Below, one piece after another: positions 54,563-62,379 of a stretch of DNA of 64,000 bases (the stretch's first letter is position 1; each line of letters starts with the position of its first letter). The notes beneath the pieces are model-generated. The model ran no database searches. It was not told where the DNA came from and saw only the letters and a list, made by a program, of their open reading frames with translations. Position numbers and translations under genes: made by a program. This DNA is from Flavobacterium humidisoli (lineage in GTDB: Bacteria; Bacteroidota; Bacteroidia; Flavobacteriales; Flavobacteriaceae), in NCBI RefSeq assembly GCF_023272795.1, contig NZ_CP096829.1, forward strand, positions 2,976,001 through 3,040,000. Reading direction: 5' to 3'.

Positions 54563-57500
54563 TTAAATTATTTTTAAATCAAAAGCTATTGGTCCTTTAT
54601 AATTAAAACCAATATAAAAGGATACTCTTGTACCTCGTTTTAAATTTCCTAATTTATAATTTTGTTGAAATTTGTAAAAATAAATTGTATCTGAAATTAA
54701 ATCTCTTTTTATATATCCATAACTGAGCTCCTCGGAATTTATTGCTCCAAAGAATTTTTCCTTTTGTCCATTTTTATATATTACACCTGATATATAGTTT
54801 TTGATCTCAGGAGAAACATTAGCTTTTGCTAGACTTAAAAAGCAATCTTTATAGTCCATATTATTTAAAAGAAATAATGAGCGTGCATAATATAATTGTG
54901 CTTGAAATCTGCTATCGCCTTTAGTGAAAGATCTTTTTAAATAATAACTGATATCAGAATAAGAGGGATTGTCACTTTTGTCGAGAAGCATTGCATAACG
55001 AAAATTTAAATCTTTTTCGCTTGGATTTAATTCAAGAGCCTGCTTTACAACTTCAACAGCCTGACTATTTTCACCTTCTTTATCATAAAAATTAGATAGT
55101 CTTAAAGCAATATAAGGACTTGATTTATTTGCATTAAAAGCTTTTTCTAATAATTGTTTAGCAGCTGTATTTTTTTCGAGAATTTCATTGAAAGAGGATT
55201 CGATCTCTAAAATAAAAGGATCATTGGATAAAAATTGCTTTGCAATTGAAAATGCTTTTTCTGTATCTTTTAAAGCCCTTTCTATTGCAGGAACATCATT
55301 AATATCAAGTATCTTTTTTAGTTTTAAAATATTTGCCTTAAGTATAGTATGGTAGGGATGTGAATTAGTAGGTTTTGCTTTAATTATTCGATTACAGATG
55401 TCGATGACTTTTCCAATATGTGAAAAAAATTCAGGAGCAAGAGCAGTATTTTCTGCTTTTCTTAAAAGAAGCTCGGCATAAGTGTGCAAAATTAGTGGAT
55501 CATCCTCTGATAAATCATTAGCTTCTTTTAGGTGTTTTTCAGCACTTATCATACTTCCTCCCGAACTAACCATTTCAAAAATAGCTTGTTGTTGAAATAA
55601 TTTAGGATCATCTTTACTAACTGTTTCCGCTAAGACATAAAGTCTTCTGATCATTTGAGGATCTGGAAATATTTCAATTAACTTTCGAGCATTAACAACT
55701 TCTAAGAATGCTTTTCTATCACTTTGATAATCGATATTTAGATTATTTATAATACGTACATATTCATCAAATCTATCTTGTGGACTTAAAAGTACTTTTT
55801 CAAAGATAATTTCTGCAATCATTCTATTTCTAGTAAGATATACATAATCGTTTATTGTGTAGTCTCTTTTGTCGAACACTATATGTTCTAGTGGTTTAAA
55901 TAGTTCATTTTTGAATTCTTCAAAAGGGATGTTATGAACACGAGATATAAATCCTGCACGTGCATAAGTTCCAATTTTGTGAAATATTGAAATTGTTAAA
56001 TAGAGTGACTGTGCTTTAATGTTGTTAATTGAGTTATACTCATCAAATATTATTTCTTCAAATGGTTTTCCATTTGTAGCTTCATATAATGCAACTAATA
56101 GTTCTCTTCCTGCCTTTTTTGAAAATGCTTGAATTCTTTCCTCATGACTACTATTTTTTAAATTGTAAAGCGCTTGATGTCTGTCAAGTAAATTTACTAA
56201 GTCATTGATTTCTTTATCTGATAAATATTGTATTTGATATGATTGTGACAGGTAAGTTGAAAGATCATTGCATTCAGTATTCCAAACATTCAATCTTTCA
56301 GATCCAATAATGGTAAGTTTAATTTTTTCTTTTTTTGCTTTCTTTAAAATGTAAATAACATCATCTTCCAGAGCAGCAATATTGTCAATGAACAAGTATA
56401 TCCTTTCATTTACATATTTATTTAATTCATATATGTCTTGGAAACTTAACGTGTCACTCTTTAAAAATATACAAAATTTTTCAAGTATTGTTGCACCATC
56501 ATATGCTAGCCTTTTAAGTAAAACACTTTTACCACTTCCTGCATTTCCTTTAATTAAATATAAATACTGGTCTTCATCATCAACGTCATTTTTTGAGAAA
56601 ATTTCAAATAAAAGGCCATCTTTAATATCTCTTTGAATATCAAGATTTTTTAAAATTGGATCCCAATTTGTGAAATTTCCTTTATAAAATTCTTTTGGAT
56701 CCATATTAGGAGCACTTATTGACAGATGGACATAATCAATTTTATGTTCGATAAATTCTAAAAAATGCTCAGTTGGAGATAAATCTTGTATAGAAGAAAC
56801 AAATTTATCATAAATAGGTAAGTCATTTGCAACTCTAATTTCTGATAATATCCTTGTTTTTATGTCAATAGCATTATTTATTTTTTCGATAAACTCTGCA
56901 AAAGTCATTTTTAGACAAGATATTTTTTTTCCTTCCCAAAATCTTTCTTCAGGTTCGTTAACATTTGGTCTGACAATATAGGATCGAACTCGACTTGAAT
57001 GGTTTTCGTCAAGTTTATTCAGAATTGACCTAATGTCTGAATCTTGCATTGCAAAGCCAACAAATATGAAAGTGTAATTAATCATTAATTCTTGTAATTC
57101 CCGAAAAAGATTCTCACGTTTGCTTTCGTAATTCGCAAATTGATCTAGTGTCAAAATTAGCGGAGCTTGATTATCTGCTATATCATTAATACATCCATGT
57201 AGTTTATAGTAAGGTAGGATATCATCAGAAGTGAAAACTTGTGTTCTCGGTGTATTTTTTGAAATTGGTTTGAGAACTTGTAAGGGTTTCTTGCATTGTT
57301 GATATGAAGATTCAATAATAGAATCGTAATTTGTTGTAAAAATAGCTTTCCATTTAAATTCTGGAATTTTTAAATGATGAGGTAACGGTTTAAATTCTGA
57401 AATTGTTTGTGCAACATATAATTGTACATCATATAAAGAACTTTCAGAAATGCTTAGCATTGAGGTATATGCTAAATCACCTGTAATGTCTCCTAAAAAT

Positions 57501-57646
57501 TTTTTAGACAATAATACTGATAACTCTGAAGCCAAAGGCATAGTATCGTTTTTTTGATTTTTTGTTCCAAAACTTGCACCTGCACCTAAAAAAAGTACAG
57601 TATTCCCAAGTTTTATTTGTTCAATTAAATGATGAGGAATATCCAT
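54563..57646 (-). CDS. SIR2 - NTPase (STAND-like) - TPR - cold-shock-like protein, probable defence gene
   Basis: 1027 residues. The N-terminal SIR2-type domain (about 1-265) has FLGAGASFG (21-25), TTNYD (104-108), KLHG with His150 and VGFAMQDSDIR (196-206); these fit NAD-cleaving SIR2 effectors. A P-loop NTPase follows, with Walker A GNAGSGKS (367-374) and Walker B RIYLFIDN (about 416-422). A long helical region with TPR-like repeats comes next (ALELNPSEKDLNFRYAMLL, AFNANKSSPYIALRLSNFY). The last 66 residues (about 962-1027) read like a cold-shock OB fold: FFGAINSEELSYGYIKRD, TIYFY, LKRGTRVSFYIGFNYKGPIAF. SIR2 plus STAND proteins (Avs5-type, DSR) protect against phage by destroying NAD. The function here is inferred. 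Codon and base composition look more A+T-rich than the neighbours. Confidence 0.8.
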   Translation of the reverse strand: MDIPHHLIEQIKLGNTVLFLGAGASFGTKNQKNDTMPLASELSVLLSKKFLGDITGDLAYTSMLSISESSLYDVQLYVAQTISEFKPLPHHLKIPEFKWKAIFTTNYDSIIESSYQQCKKPLQVLKPISKNTPRTQVFTSDDILPYYKLHGCINDIADNQAPLILTLDQFANYESKRENLFRELQELMINYTFIFVGFAMQDSDIRSILNKLDENHSSRVRSYIVRPNVNEPEERFWEGKKISCLKMTFAEFIEKINNAIDIKTRILSEIRVANDLPIYDKFVSSIQDLSPTEHFLEFIEHKIDYVHLSISAPNMDPKEFYKGNFTNWDPILKNLDIQRDIKDGLLFEIFSKNDVDDEDQYLYLIKGNAGSGKSVLLKRLAYDGATILEKFCIFLKSDTLSFQDIYELNKYVNERIYLFIDNIAALEDDVIYILKKAKKEKIKLTIIGSERLNVWNTECNDLSTYLSQSYQIQYLSDKEINDLVNLLDRHQALYNLKNSSHEERIQAFSKKAGRELLVALYEATNGKPFEEIIFDEYNSINNIKAQSLYLTISIFHKIGTYARAGFISRVHNIPFEEFKNELFKPLEHIVFDKRDYTINDYVYLTRNRMIAEIIFEKVLLSPQDRFDEYVRIINNLNIDYQSDRKAFLEVVNARKLIEIFPDPQMIRRLYVLAETVSKDDPKLFQQQAIFEMVSSGGSMISAEKHLKEANDLSEDDPLILHTYAELLLRKAENTALAPEFFSHIGKVIDICNRIIKAKPTNSHPYHTILKANILKLKKILDINDVPAIERALKDTEKAFSIAKQFLSNDPFILEIESSFNEILEKNTAAKQLLEKAFNANKSSPYIALRLSNFYDKEGENSQAVEVVKQALELNPSEKDLNFRYAMLLDKSDNPSYSDISYYLKRSFTKGDSRFQAQLYYARSLFLLNNMDYKDCFLSLAKANVSPEIKNYISGVIYKNGQKEKFFGAINSEELSYGYIKRDLISDTIYFYKFQQNYKLGNLKRGTRVSFYIGFNYKGPIAFDLKII

Positions 57647-57901
57647 ATTACAATTTTTAATGTTTCAAACATAACTACTTGTGACTTAATTTCTTTACGG
57701 AAAACCATAAATGAAAAAGCTAAATTTATGATTGTTGCTTCTCATGCAAGTATCTTGTAAAGTAAATTGATAAAAACAAACATCTGATTTAATTTAAATC
57801 CACCACCAAGTAAAAACCCCTGTTTTTCAAAAACAAAAAACATCAAATTCCTCCTCAAATTCCCCAAAAAATGAACACTAGAATTTTCGATAAAAATTTT
57901 G

Positions 57902-57909
57902 TAATTTTG
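57902..57909 (+). promoter_or_regulatory. -7 box of prfA
   Basis: TAATTTTG, an exact TAnnTTTG match, 24 bases before the start codon; the transcript would have a very short leader. A clean -33 element is not seen. Confidence 0.5.
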
Positions 57910-57933
57910 CCGTCCAATAAAAGGAATTAGAAA

Positions 57934-59010
57934 ATGTTAGATAGACTTCAATATGTAAAGCAGCGTTTCGATGAGATTTCGGATTTGATTATTCAGCCGG
58001 ATGTTATTTCTGATCAAAAACGTTATAAGCAGCTTAACCAAGAATATAAGGGTATTAAAGCGCTGGTTGAAAAGAGAGAAGAGTACATCATAGTTTTAGC
58101 AAATATTGACGAAGCAAACGAAATTATTGCGGACGGAAGCGATGCTGAAATGGTGGAAATGGCCAAAATGCAATTGGATGAAGCAAAAGAACGTCTGCCA
58201 GAATTGGAGGAGGAAATCAAATTTATGCTTATTCCTAAAGATCCTGAAGATGCGAAAAACGTTATGGTGGAGATCCGCGCCGGAACGGGTGGAGACGAAG
58301 CGAGTATTTTTGCAGGTGACTTATTCAGAATGTACACGAAATATTGCGAATCTATGGGATGGAGGTCATCTGTTGTAGATATGAACGAGGGTACTTCTGG
58401 AGGTTTCAAAGAGGTTATTTTTGAGGTTACTGGAGAAGATGTATACGGAACTTTGAAGTTTGAAGCTGGTGTTCACCGTGTACAGCGTGTTCCTCAGACA
58501 GAAACTCAAGGACGTGTGCATACATCGGCTGCAACGGTTATGGTTTTGCCAGAAGCAGAGGAGTTTGATGTTCAGGTAGATATGAACGATGTTCGTGTAG
58601 ATTTCTTCTGTTCGTCTGGACCTGGAGGACAATCGGTAAATACTACGAAATCGGCTGTACGTTTAACGCACATTCCAACAGGATTGGTAGCGCAATGTCA
58701 GGATGAGAAATCGCAGCACAAGAATAAAGATAAAGCTTTGATGGTTTTACGTTCTCGTTTGTACGAAATGGAATTGGCCAAAAAGCAGGAGGAAGATGCT
58801 AAAAAACGTAGTTCTCAGGTAAGTTCTGGAGACCGTTCGGCAAAAATCCGTACGTACAACTATGCACAAGGCCGTGTAACCGATCACAGAATTGGTTTAA
58901 CGCTTTACGATCTAGGAAATATCATGAATGGTGATATTCAGAAAATCGTTTCGGAACTTCAGTTGGTTAACAATATGGAGAAATTGAAGGAAGCTTCTGA
59001 AGTTTACTAA
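57934..59010 (+). CDS. prfA: Peptide chain release factor 1
   Basis: A 358-residue translation termination factor recognising UAA/UAG. It carries the class-defining tripeptide region [14 protein letters not shown] (Pro-Gln-Thr, residues 187-189, equivalent to PAT/PxT of RF1) and the peptidyl-transferase motif GPGGQSVN (GGQ at 231-233). The N-terminal helical domain and the C-terminal basic tail ([18 protein letters not shown]) are complete. The length of 358 is standard for RF1. It is followed by a hairpin and by period-8 repeats. Confidence 0.95.
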   Translation: MLDRLQYVKQRFDEISDLIIQPDVISDQKRYKQLNQEYKGIKALVEKREEYIIVLANIDEANEIIADGSDAEMVEMAKMQLDEAKERLPELEEEIKFMLIPKDPEDAKNVMVEIRAGTGGDEASIFAGDLFRMYTKYCESMGWRSSVVDMNEGTSGGFKEVIFEVTGEDVYGTLKFEAGVHRVQRVPQTETQGRVHTSAATVMVLPEAEEFDVQVDMNDVRVDFFCSSGPGGQSVNTTKSAVRLTHIPTGLVAQCQDEKSQHKNKDKALMVLRSRLYEMELAKKQEEDAKKRSSQVSSGDRSAKIRTYNYAQGRVTDHRIGLTLYDLGNIMNGDIQKIVSELQLVNNMEKLKEASEVY

Positions 59011-59022
59011 TCGTAAACTTTT

Positions 59023-59057
59023 AAGGTGCTGAGATACTAAGATGCTAAGGTTCTAAG
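59023..59057. repeat. Period-8 repeat array (copy 1 of three near prfA)
   Basis: AAGGTGCT, GAGATACT, AAGATGCT, AAGGTTCT, AAG, in phase, directly after the prfA stop codon. Same unit as at 44132. Confidence 0.7.
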
Positions 59058-59089
59058 TTTTTTTTCTCTTGGAACTTAAAATATATTTT

Positions 59090-59116
59090 AAAGCCGAACA
59101 AAGTTCGGCTTTTTTT
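59090..59116 (+). terminator. Terminator of prfA
   Basis: Stem AAAGCCGAAC (59090-59099) with GTTCGGCTTT (59103-59112), three-base loop and T run. Confidence 0.85.
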
Positions 59117-59126
59117 GTGCAAAAAA

Positions 59127-59198
59127 AATCTTAGAATCTCAGAACCTAAGATTCTGAGATACTAAGATACTAAGATGCTAAGGTTTTGAGTTTCTTAG
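59127..59198. repeat. Period-8 repeat array (nine octamers)
   Basis: Nine in-phase octamers: AATCTTAG, AATCTCAG, AACCTAAG, ATTCTGAG, ATACTAAG, ATACTAAG, ATGCTAAG, GTTTTGAG, TTTCTTAG. The consensus is NNNCTNAG. This is the longest array in the window. Confidence 0.75.
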
Positions 59199-59220
59199 TT
59201 TATGAAGTTTGAAAACATAA

Positions 59221-59258
59221 AAAAACAGCATCTACAAAGTAGATGCTGTTTTTTTTTA
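59221..59258. terminator. Second hairpin beyond prfA
   Basis: Perfect 15-base stem (59221-59235 with 59239-59253, core CAGCATCTAC) with a three-base loop, A run and T run. No gene lies between it and the prfA terminator, so it may terminate antisense or leftover transcription. Confidence 0.65.
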
Positions 59259-59296
59259 TTTAAGATTAGTAAGCTAGATTAAAAACCCGAAATATA

Positions 59297-59336
59297 AAAC
59301 TTAGAACCTTAGAATCTTAGCAACTTAGTATCTTAA
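59297..59336. repeat. Period-8 repeat array (opposite orientation)
   Basis: Octamers AAACTTAG, AACCTTAG, AATCTTAG, CAACTTAG, TATCTTAA; CTTAG is the complement form of CTAAG, so this array is inverted relative to the one at 59023. Confidence 0.65.
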
Positions 59337-59344
59337 AAAAATAT

Positions 59345-59410
59345 ATATTGAAGGTCTTCGCCCCATCAACCGTTTCCCCAAACACGTATGATGGAGCTAG
59401 ACGCCTAAAA
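59345..59410. other. Unassigned structured sequence
   Basis: Between the repeats and the next gene, CCATCA (59363-59368) pairs with TGATGG (59389-59394). Next to it, ACCGTTT (59369-59375) pairs with AAACACGT (59380-59387) with one bulge, around a CCCC loop. The G+C content is higher than the surroundings. It may be a small RNA or its relic; no known family was recognised. Confidence 0.35.
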
Positions 59411-59520
59411 ATACTCTCGTATATTCTAAACATTTATATAGATTCGAGTAAACGTAAACGCCATTTTTTATCATTATTTCGCTAAACTTTTCCATAATAA
59501 TTTAAATTAAGTTAGACAAA

Positions 59521-59907
59521 TTACTCTCTAGATGATTCGTAGTGTGATGATTCTTCTTCTTCTTCTTCAGATTCAGAAGATTCATGATGAGGTTTGGAAA
59601 CCAGATTGGTTACAATAAGCTGAACAATAGAGCCTAAAACACCTTTAAACATCGAGTCGCCTTTACCTACAATAAATCTTTTGGCTAAATAACCAATTCC
59701 GATACTGATGGCAGATTGAGCGATGTGGCTTTTAAAACCAACCGTTTCGTTGATTTCTTCCACTGTGTTTCGAATTAGATTAATAGGCTTTAAATTATCC
59801 TTAATCTCATCGATTTGGTCTTTTATAGCGCACCATTCTTTATCCTGGCGAACTTCCAATTCCTCAATTTTTTGATTTAACTGATCAATAGTGTAAATAG
59901 CCTCCAT
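59521..59907 (-). CDS. Coiled-coil membrane-associated protein with acidic tail
   Basis: A 128-residue protein. The N-terminal 45 residues form a coiled coil (TIDQLNQKIEELEVRQDKEWCAIKDQIDEIKDNL). A hydrophobic glycine-containing stretch follows (SAISIGIGYLAKRF, SMFKGVLGSIVQLIVTNLV). The last 25 residues are serine/glutamate-rich (SSESEEEEEESSHYESS). I recognise no named family. It is the last gene in the minus-strand run that includes holin-like and YtxH proteins. Confidence 0.72.
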   Translation of the reverse strand: MEAIYTIDQLNQKIEELEVRQDKEWCAIKDQIDEIKDNLKPINLIRNTVEEINETVGFKSHIAQSAISIGIGYLAKRFIVGKGDSMFKGVLGSIVQLIVTNLVSKPHHESSESEEEEEESSHYESSRE

Positions 59908-59936
59908 AGTTTTTTCGGTTTTTTAAGGTAATTAAA

Positions 59937-60296
59937 TCAGTTTTTTGTTTCTTTTAGAATACTGGATATAATCGTATTTCCAATAGGAGTTTTTATCAGT
60001 TTATGATGTGATTTTACAACCACAATTACCAAAATAAGATAAAATAGCGCCATGATAAAAAAGCCATAGTAATACTCTCCAAGTTCTTTACCAATCCATA
60101 AACTAATCCCGATATTCAGGAACAAAGTAAAAAATGCAACAACAATTCCAATTGCTATCTTTGAAGCCAATGATGAAGCACCATCAGCAACAGAACATAC
60201 TGTTTTTAGTTTAAGTAATTCTAAACTTGTTTTAGCATAGTTTTCTGCTTTTTCATAAAGATTTAAATTCTCGTTTGTTGTTGCATTTGGTTCCAT
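59937..60296 (-). CDS. Phage holin-like (PF07332-type) membrane protein
   Basis: A 119-residue protein with a helical N-terminal segment (LNLYEKAENYAKTSLELLKLKTVCSVADGASSLASKI) and two adjacent transmembrane helices (AIGIVVAFFTLFLNIGISLWIG, YGFFIMALFYLILVIVVVK). The layout matches holin-X/DUF1469-type proteins, which are chromosomal and not evidence of a prophage. It probably shares a transcript with the YtxH and coiled-coil genes (gaps 47 and 29 bases). Confidence 0.8.
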   Translation of the reverse strand: MEPNATTNENLNLYEKAENYAKTSLELLKLKTVCSVADGASSLASKIAIGIVVAFFTLFLNIGISLWIGKELGEYYYGFFIMALFYLILVIVVVKSHHKLIKTPIGNTIISSILKETKN

Positions 60297-60343
60297 GATA
60301 TAGGGTTTTATGGTTTGAAAATTTCACTAATTAATTCTACTTA

Positions 60344-60628
60344 TTAATAGTTTGATTTTACTGTTTTAACATCATCTTTTAGCGTGTTGTAATCTTCTTT
60401 AACTTGGTTAAGTTTAGATTTTCCTTCTTCGATAATTTCTTTACCGTTTGAAGTAATCGTGTTTACAATGCCATCAAATTTTGTTTTTAGATTATCACCG
60501 TAATCTTTTGATTTATCTTTGATTTTTTTTCTTGTGTTTGATCCTTTGTCTGGTGCAAATAAAACACCTATGAATGCTCCCGCCGCTGCGGCTCCTAAAA
60601 TTCCTAAAATTGTGCTACTAGTTTTCAT
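60344..60628 (-). CDS. YtxH domain protein
   Basis: A 94-residue protein with an N-terminal glycine/alanine-rich transmembrane segment, ILGILGAAAAGAFIGVLFAPDKGSNTRKKI, which is the YtxH hallmark (GxxxGxLFAPxxGxxTR). A charged helical tail follows (KSKDYGDNLKTKFDGIVNTITSNGKEIIEEGKSKLNQVKEDY). YtxH-type proteins are general-stress-associated in Bacillus. It is part of a minus-strand stress/envelope cluster. Confidence 0.9.
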   Translation of the reverse strand: MKTSSTILGILGAAAAGAFIGVLFAPDKGSNTRKKIKDKSKDYGDNLKTKFDGIVNTITSNGKEIIEEGKSKLNQVKEDYNTLKDDVKTVKSNY

Positions 60629-60686
60629 AATAAATAATTTAATGGATTAATATTTAATAATTTGTTGATTTAATAAATTGTGATTT

Positions 60687-60839
60687 TTAAATTTCTCGAC
60701 CTTTAATTAGTCGAAGCAATACGGCAATAATGGCAATTACTAACAGAATATGAATTATGCTTCCAAAACTGTAAACAAAGAACCCAAGAGCCCAAAGTAT
60801 CACCAGAATGACAGCCAGTGTATATAATAAGTTTGACAT
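60687..60839 (-). CDS. Small DUF5670 (lmo0937-type) membrane protein
   Basis: A 50-residue gene too short for most ORF calls. The minus strand starts with ATG at 60839 and reads MSNLLYTLAVILVILWALGF, then FVYSFGSIIHILLVIAIIAVL, then LRLIKGREI and a stop. Two transmembrane helices separated by a glycine-containing turn, ending in a basic tail, are typical of the lmo0937/DUF5670 family. It sits between the YtxH gene and the outer membrane barrel gene, where such small membrane proteins are often found with stress genes. Confidence 0.85.
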   Translation of the reverse strand: MSNLLYTLAVILVILWALGFFVYSFGSIIHILLVIAIIAVLLRLIKGREI

Positions 60840-60876
60840 GGTTTTTTATTTTAATGGTTAATAATTAGTTTTTCCT

Positions 60877-61524
60877 TTAATTTAACTTATAAGAAAGATA
60901 TAAAGTCAGGTTGCTGTTTTTTGCATCAGGAAACGTGTAAGTAGTTCCTGCAACCGTTCTTTCTTTACCCACAGTAGTTAAACCGTAATTGTAACGTAAT
61001 CCAATGCTGAATGGGTTAAAATCGACTCCAACACCAGCAGAAAGACCTGCATCAAATTTGGCTAGATCATCTGTATCAATGTCTTGGTCAAAATCAAAAC
61101 TTCCATCTCCGCTTACTTTAGAACTTACCAAATAAGATGCGTAACCACCGGCATGAATGTTGAAATTTTTAGTAACATTTACTCTAACCAAAAGTGGCAC
61201 TTCTATGTAGTTCAATCTAAATTTTGCATTTCCAGATGCTAAAGCATTGTTGTATTCTAACTCTGAACCTTTTGTTGTAAACAAAATCTCTGGCTGAATC
61301 GCTACGAAGTCTGAAATAGGAAGAGTAGCATAAACCCCGGCATTAAATCCGTATAGGATATTGTTATCATCTACATCGTCTCCGCTGCCATATAAGTTAG
61401 ACATATTGAATCCTCCCTTTACACCGAATTCGGTATTTACATTATTGTCCTGAGCGTGCAGCATTCCAAATGATGCTGATAAAAAAAGTGTTAAGGCGCA
61501 TAAAAAATTGGCTTGTAATTTCAT
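60877..61524 (-). CDS. Outer membrane beta-barrel protein (porin-family, PF13568-type)
   Basis: A 215-residue protein with a signal peptide ending LHAQ. The mature part is an eight- to ten-strand barrel: TEFGVKGGFNMSNLYGSG, then YGFNAGVYATLPISDFVAIQPEILFTTKGSE and LNYIEVPLLVRV, ending LTLYLSYKLN. This is the common OmpW/OprF-like Bacteroidetes porin pattern. It might act as a structural or stress-responsive envelope protein; function unknown. Confidence 0.85.
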   Translation of the reverse strand: MKLQANFLCALTLFLSASFGMLHAQDNNVNTEFGVKGGFNMSNLYGSGDDVDDNNILYGFNAGVYATLPISDFVAIQPEILFTTKGSELEYNNALASGNAKFRLNYIEVPLLVRVNVTKNFNIHAGGYASYLVSSKVSGDGSFDFDQDIDTDDLAKFDAGLSAGVGVDFNPFSIGLRYNYGLTTVGKERTVAGTTYTFPDAKNSNLTLYLSYKLN

Positions 61525-61560
61525 AGTAAAAAATTTAGTTAATAGATAGATAATAGGCGT

Positions 61561-62130
61561 TTATTCATTTTGTTTTTTTATTCTTTCAGTCTCTCGTAAG
61601 AGTTTATATTGTTCGGGCAAAAATCTAAGAACCAGTTCCAAAATTTGTTTGTCATTTGTTTCTCTAGAGATGTTCTCAAATAACTCAATCTGGTCGCATA
61701 TAGCTTCTGTCATGGCGTTTAAATAAATGTTATTAAAATCCTTATTGCTGGCATCGATGAGGTTGTACAGGTCTCGTTTGTGCGTGGCGTTTATTTCAGT
61801 AATAACAATGAGCTTTGATGTGGCCATTTTGGCAATTTGATCCAGCAATTGATTCTCCTGGACTTCAATTCTTTTACTTAATTCCTGAACAATAACATCT
61901 GAACTTTTTTGTTGTGCAATTTGACTTTTCGAAATAATAGATTTGCTAATATTCGCCGTTGAAATAAAAAAGTAAACTTCTGTTTCTTCTCTTTCATTTT
62001 TTGCAAAAGCTTGATTCTTTAAAGTATTTTCAATCGGATTAATTTTTCTGCAAGATGTGATGCATAGTACCAATAAGATTAAGAAAAAGACTCTAAAATA
62101 TGCCGCCTTCATGGGGGGAATTGCTTTCAT
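61561..62130 (-). CDS. Lipoprotein with DUF4142-like helical domain
   Basis: A 189-residue protein (or 183 if it starts at the Met at 62112). The lipobox is ITSC, so the anchor cysteine lies near residue 27 of the longer form. The mature domain is helical: YFFISTANISKSIISKSQIAQQKSSDVIVQELSKRIEVQENQLLDQIAKMA. This fits the DUF4142 four-helix type loosely, so I give the family with reserve. It lies between the barrel gene and the sensor kinase gene on the minus strand. Confidence 0.65.
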   Translation of the reverse strand: MKAIPPMKAAYFRVFFLILLVLCITSCRKINPIENTLKNQAFAKNEREETEVYFFISTANISKSIISKSQIAQQKSSDVIVQELSKRIEVQENQLLDQIAKMATSKLIVITEINATHKRDLYNLIDASNKDFNNIYLNAMTEAICDQIELFENISRETNDKQILELVLRFLPEQYKLLRETERIKKQNE

Positions 62131-62291
62131 TATTACTTCTTAAAGTATTACATTACAAAGATGCTAATGAATGAAAGATTTTGCTTTACAGCATAAAAAA
62201 GAAACGTTATATAATTCCCATAACAGATTTATTTTAAGGGTTTATCCTTTTAAAATCAATGGATTGTGAAGTTTGGGTTTGGTGTAAAAAA

Positions 62292-62327
62292 AAAGAAATT
62301 ATAGATTTTTCTATAATTTCTTTTTCT
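62292..62327 (-). terminator. Terminator of the sensor kinase gene
   Basis: Perfect 13-base stem AAAGAAATTATAG (62292-62304) with CTATAATTTCTTT (62311-62323), with T run on the minus strand. It lies 57 bases beyond the kinase stop codon. Confidence 0.8.
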
Positions 62328-62379
62328 GTTTTTTGATATAATGTAGAAGATTTTTTTTCTTACAAATAGAAATAAAATT

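Noticed and set aside
59937..60296. Possible prophage, because of a holin-like protein
   Set aside because: No other phage genes are present and this holin family is commonly chromosomal in envelope-stress clusters.
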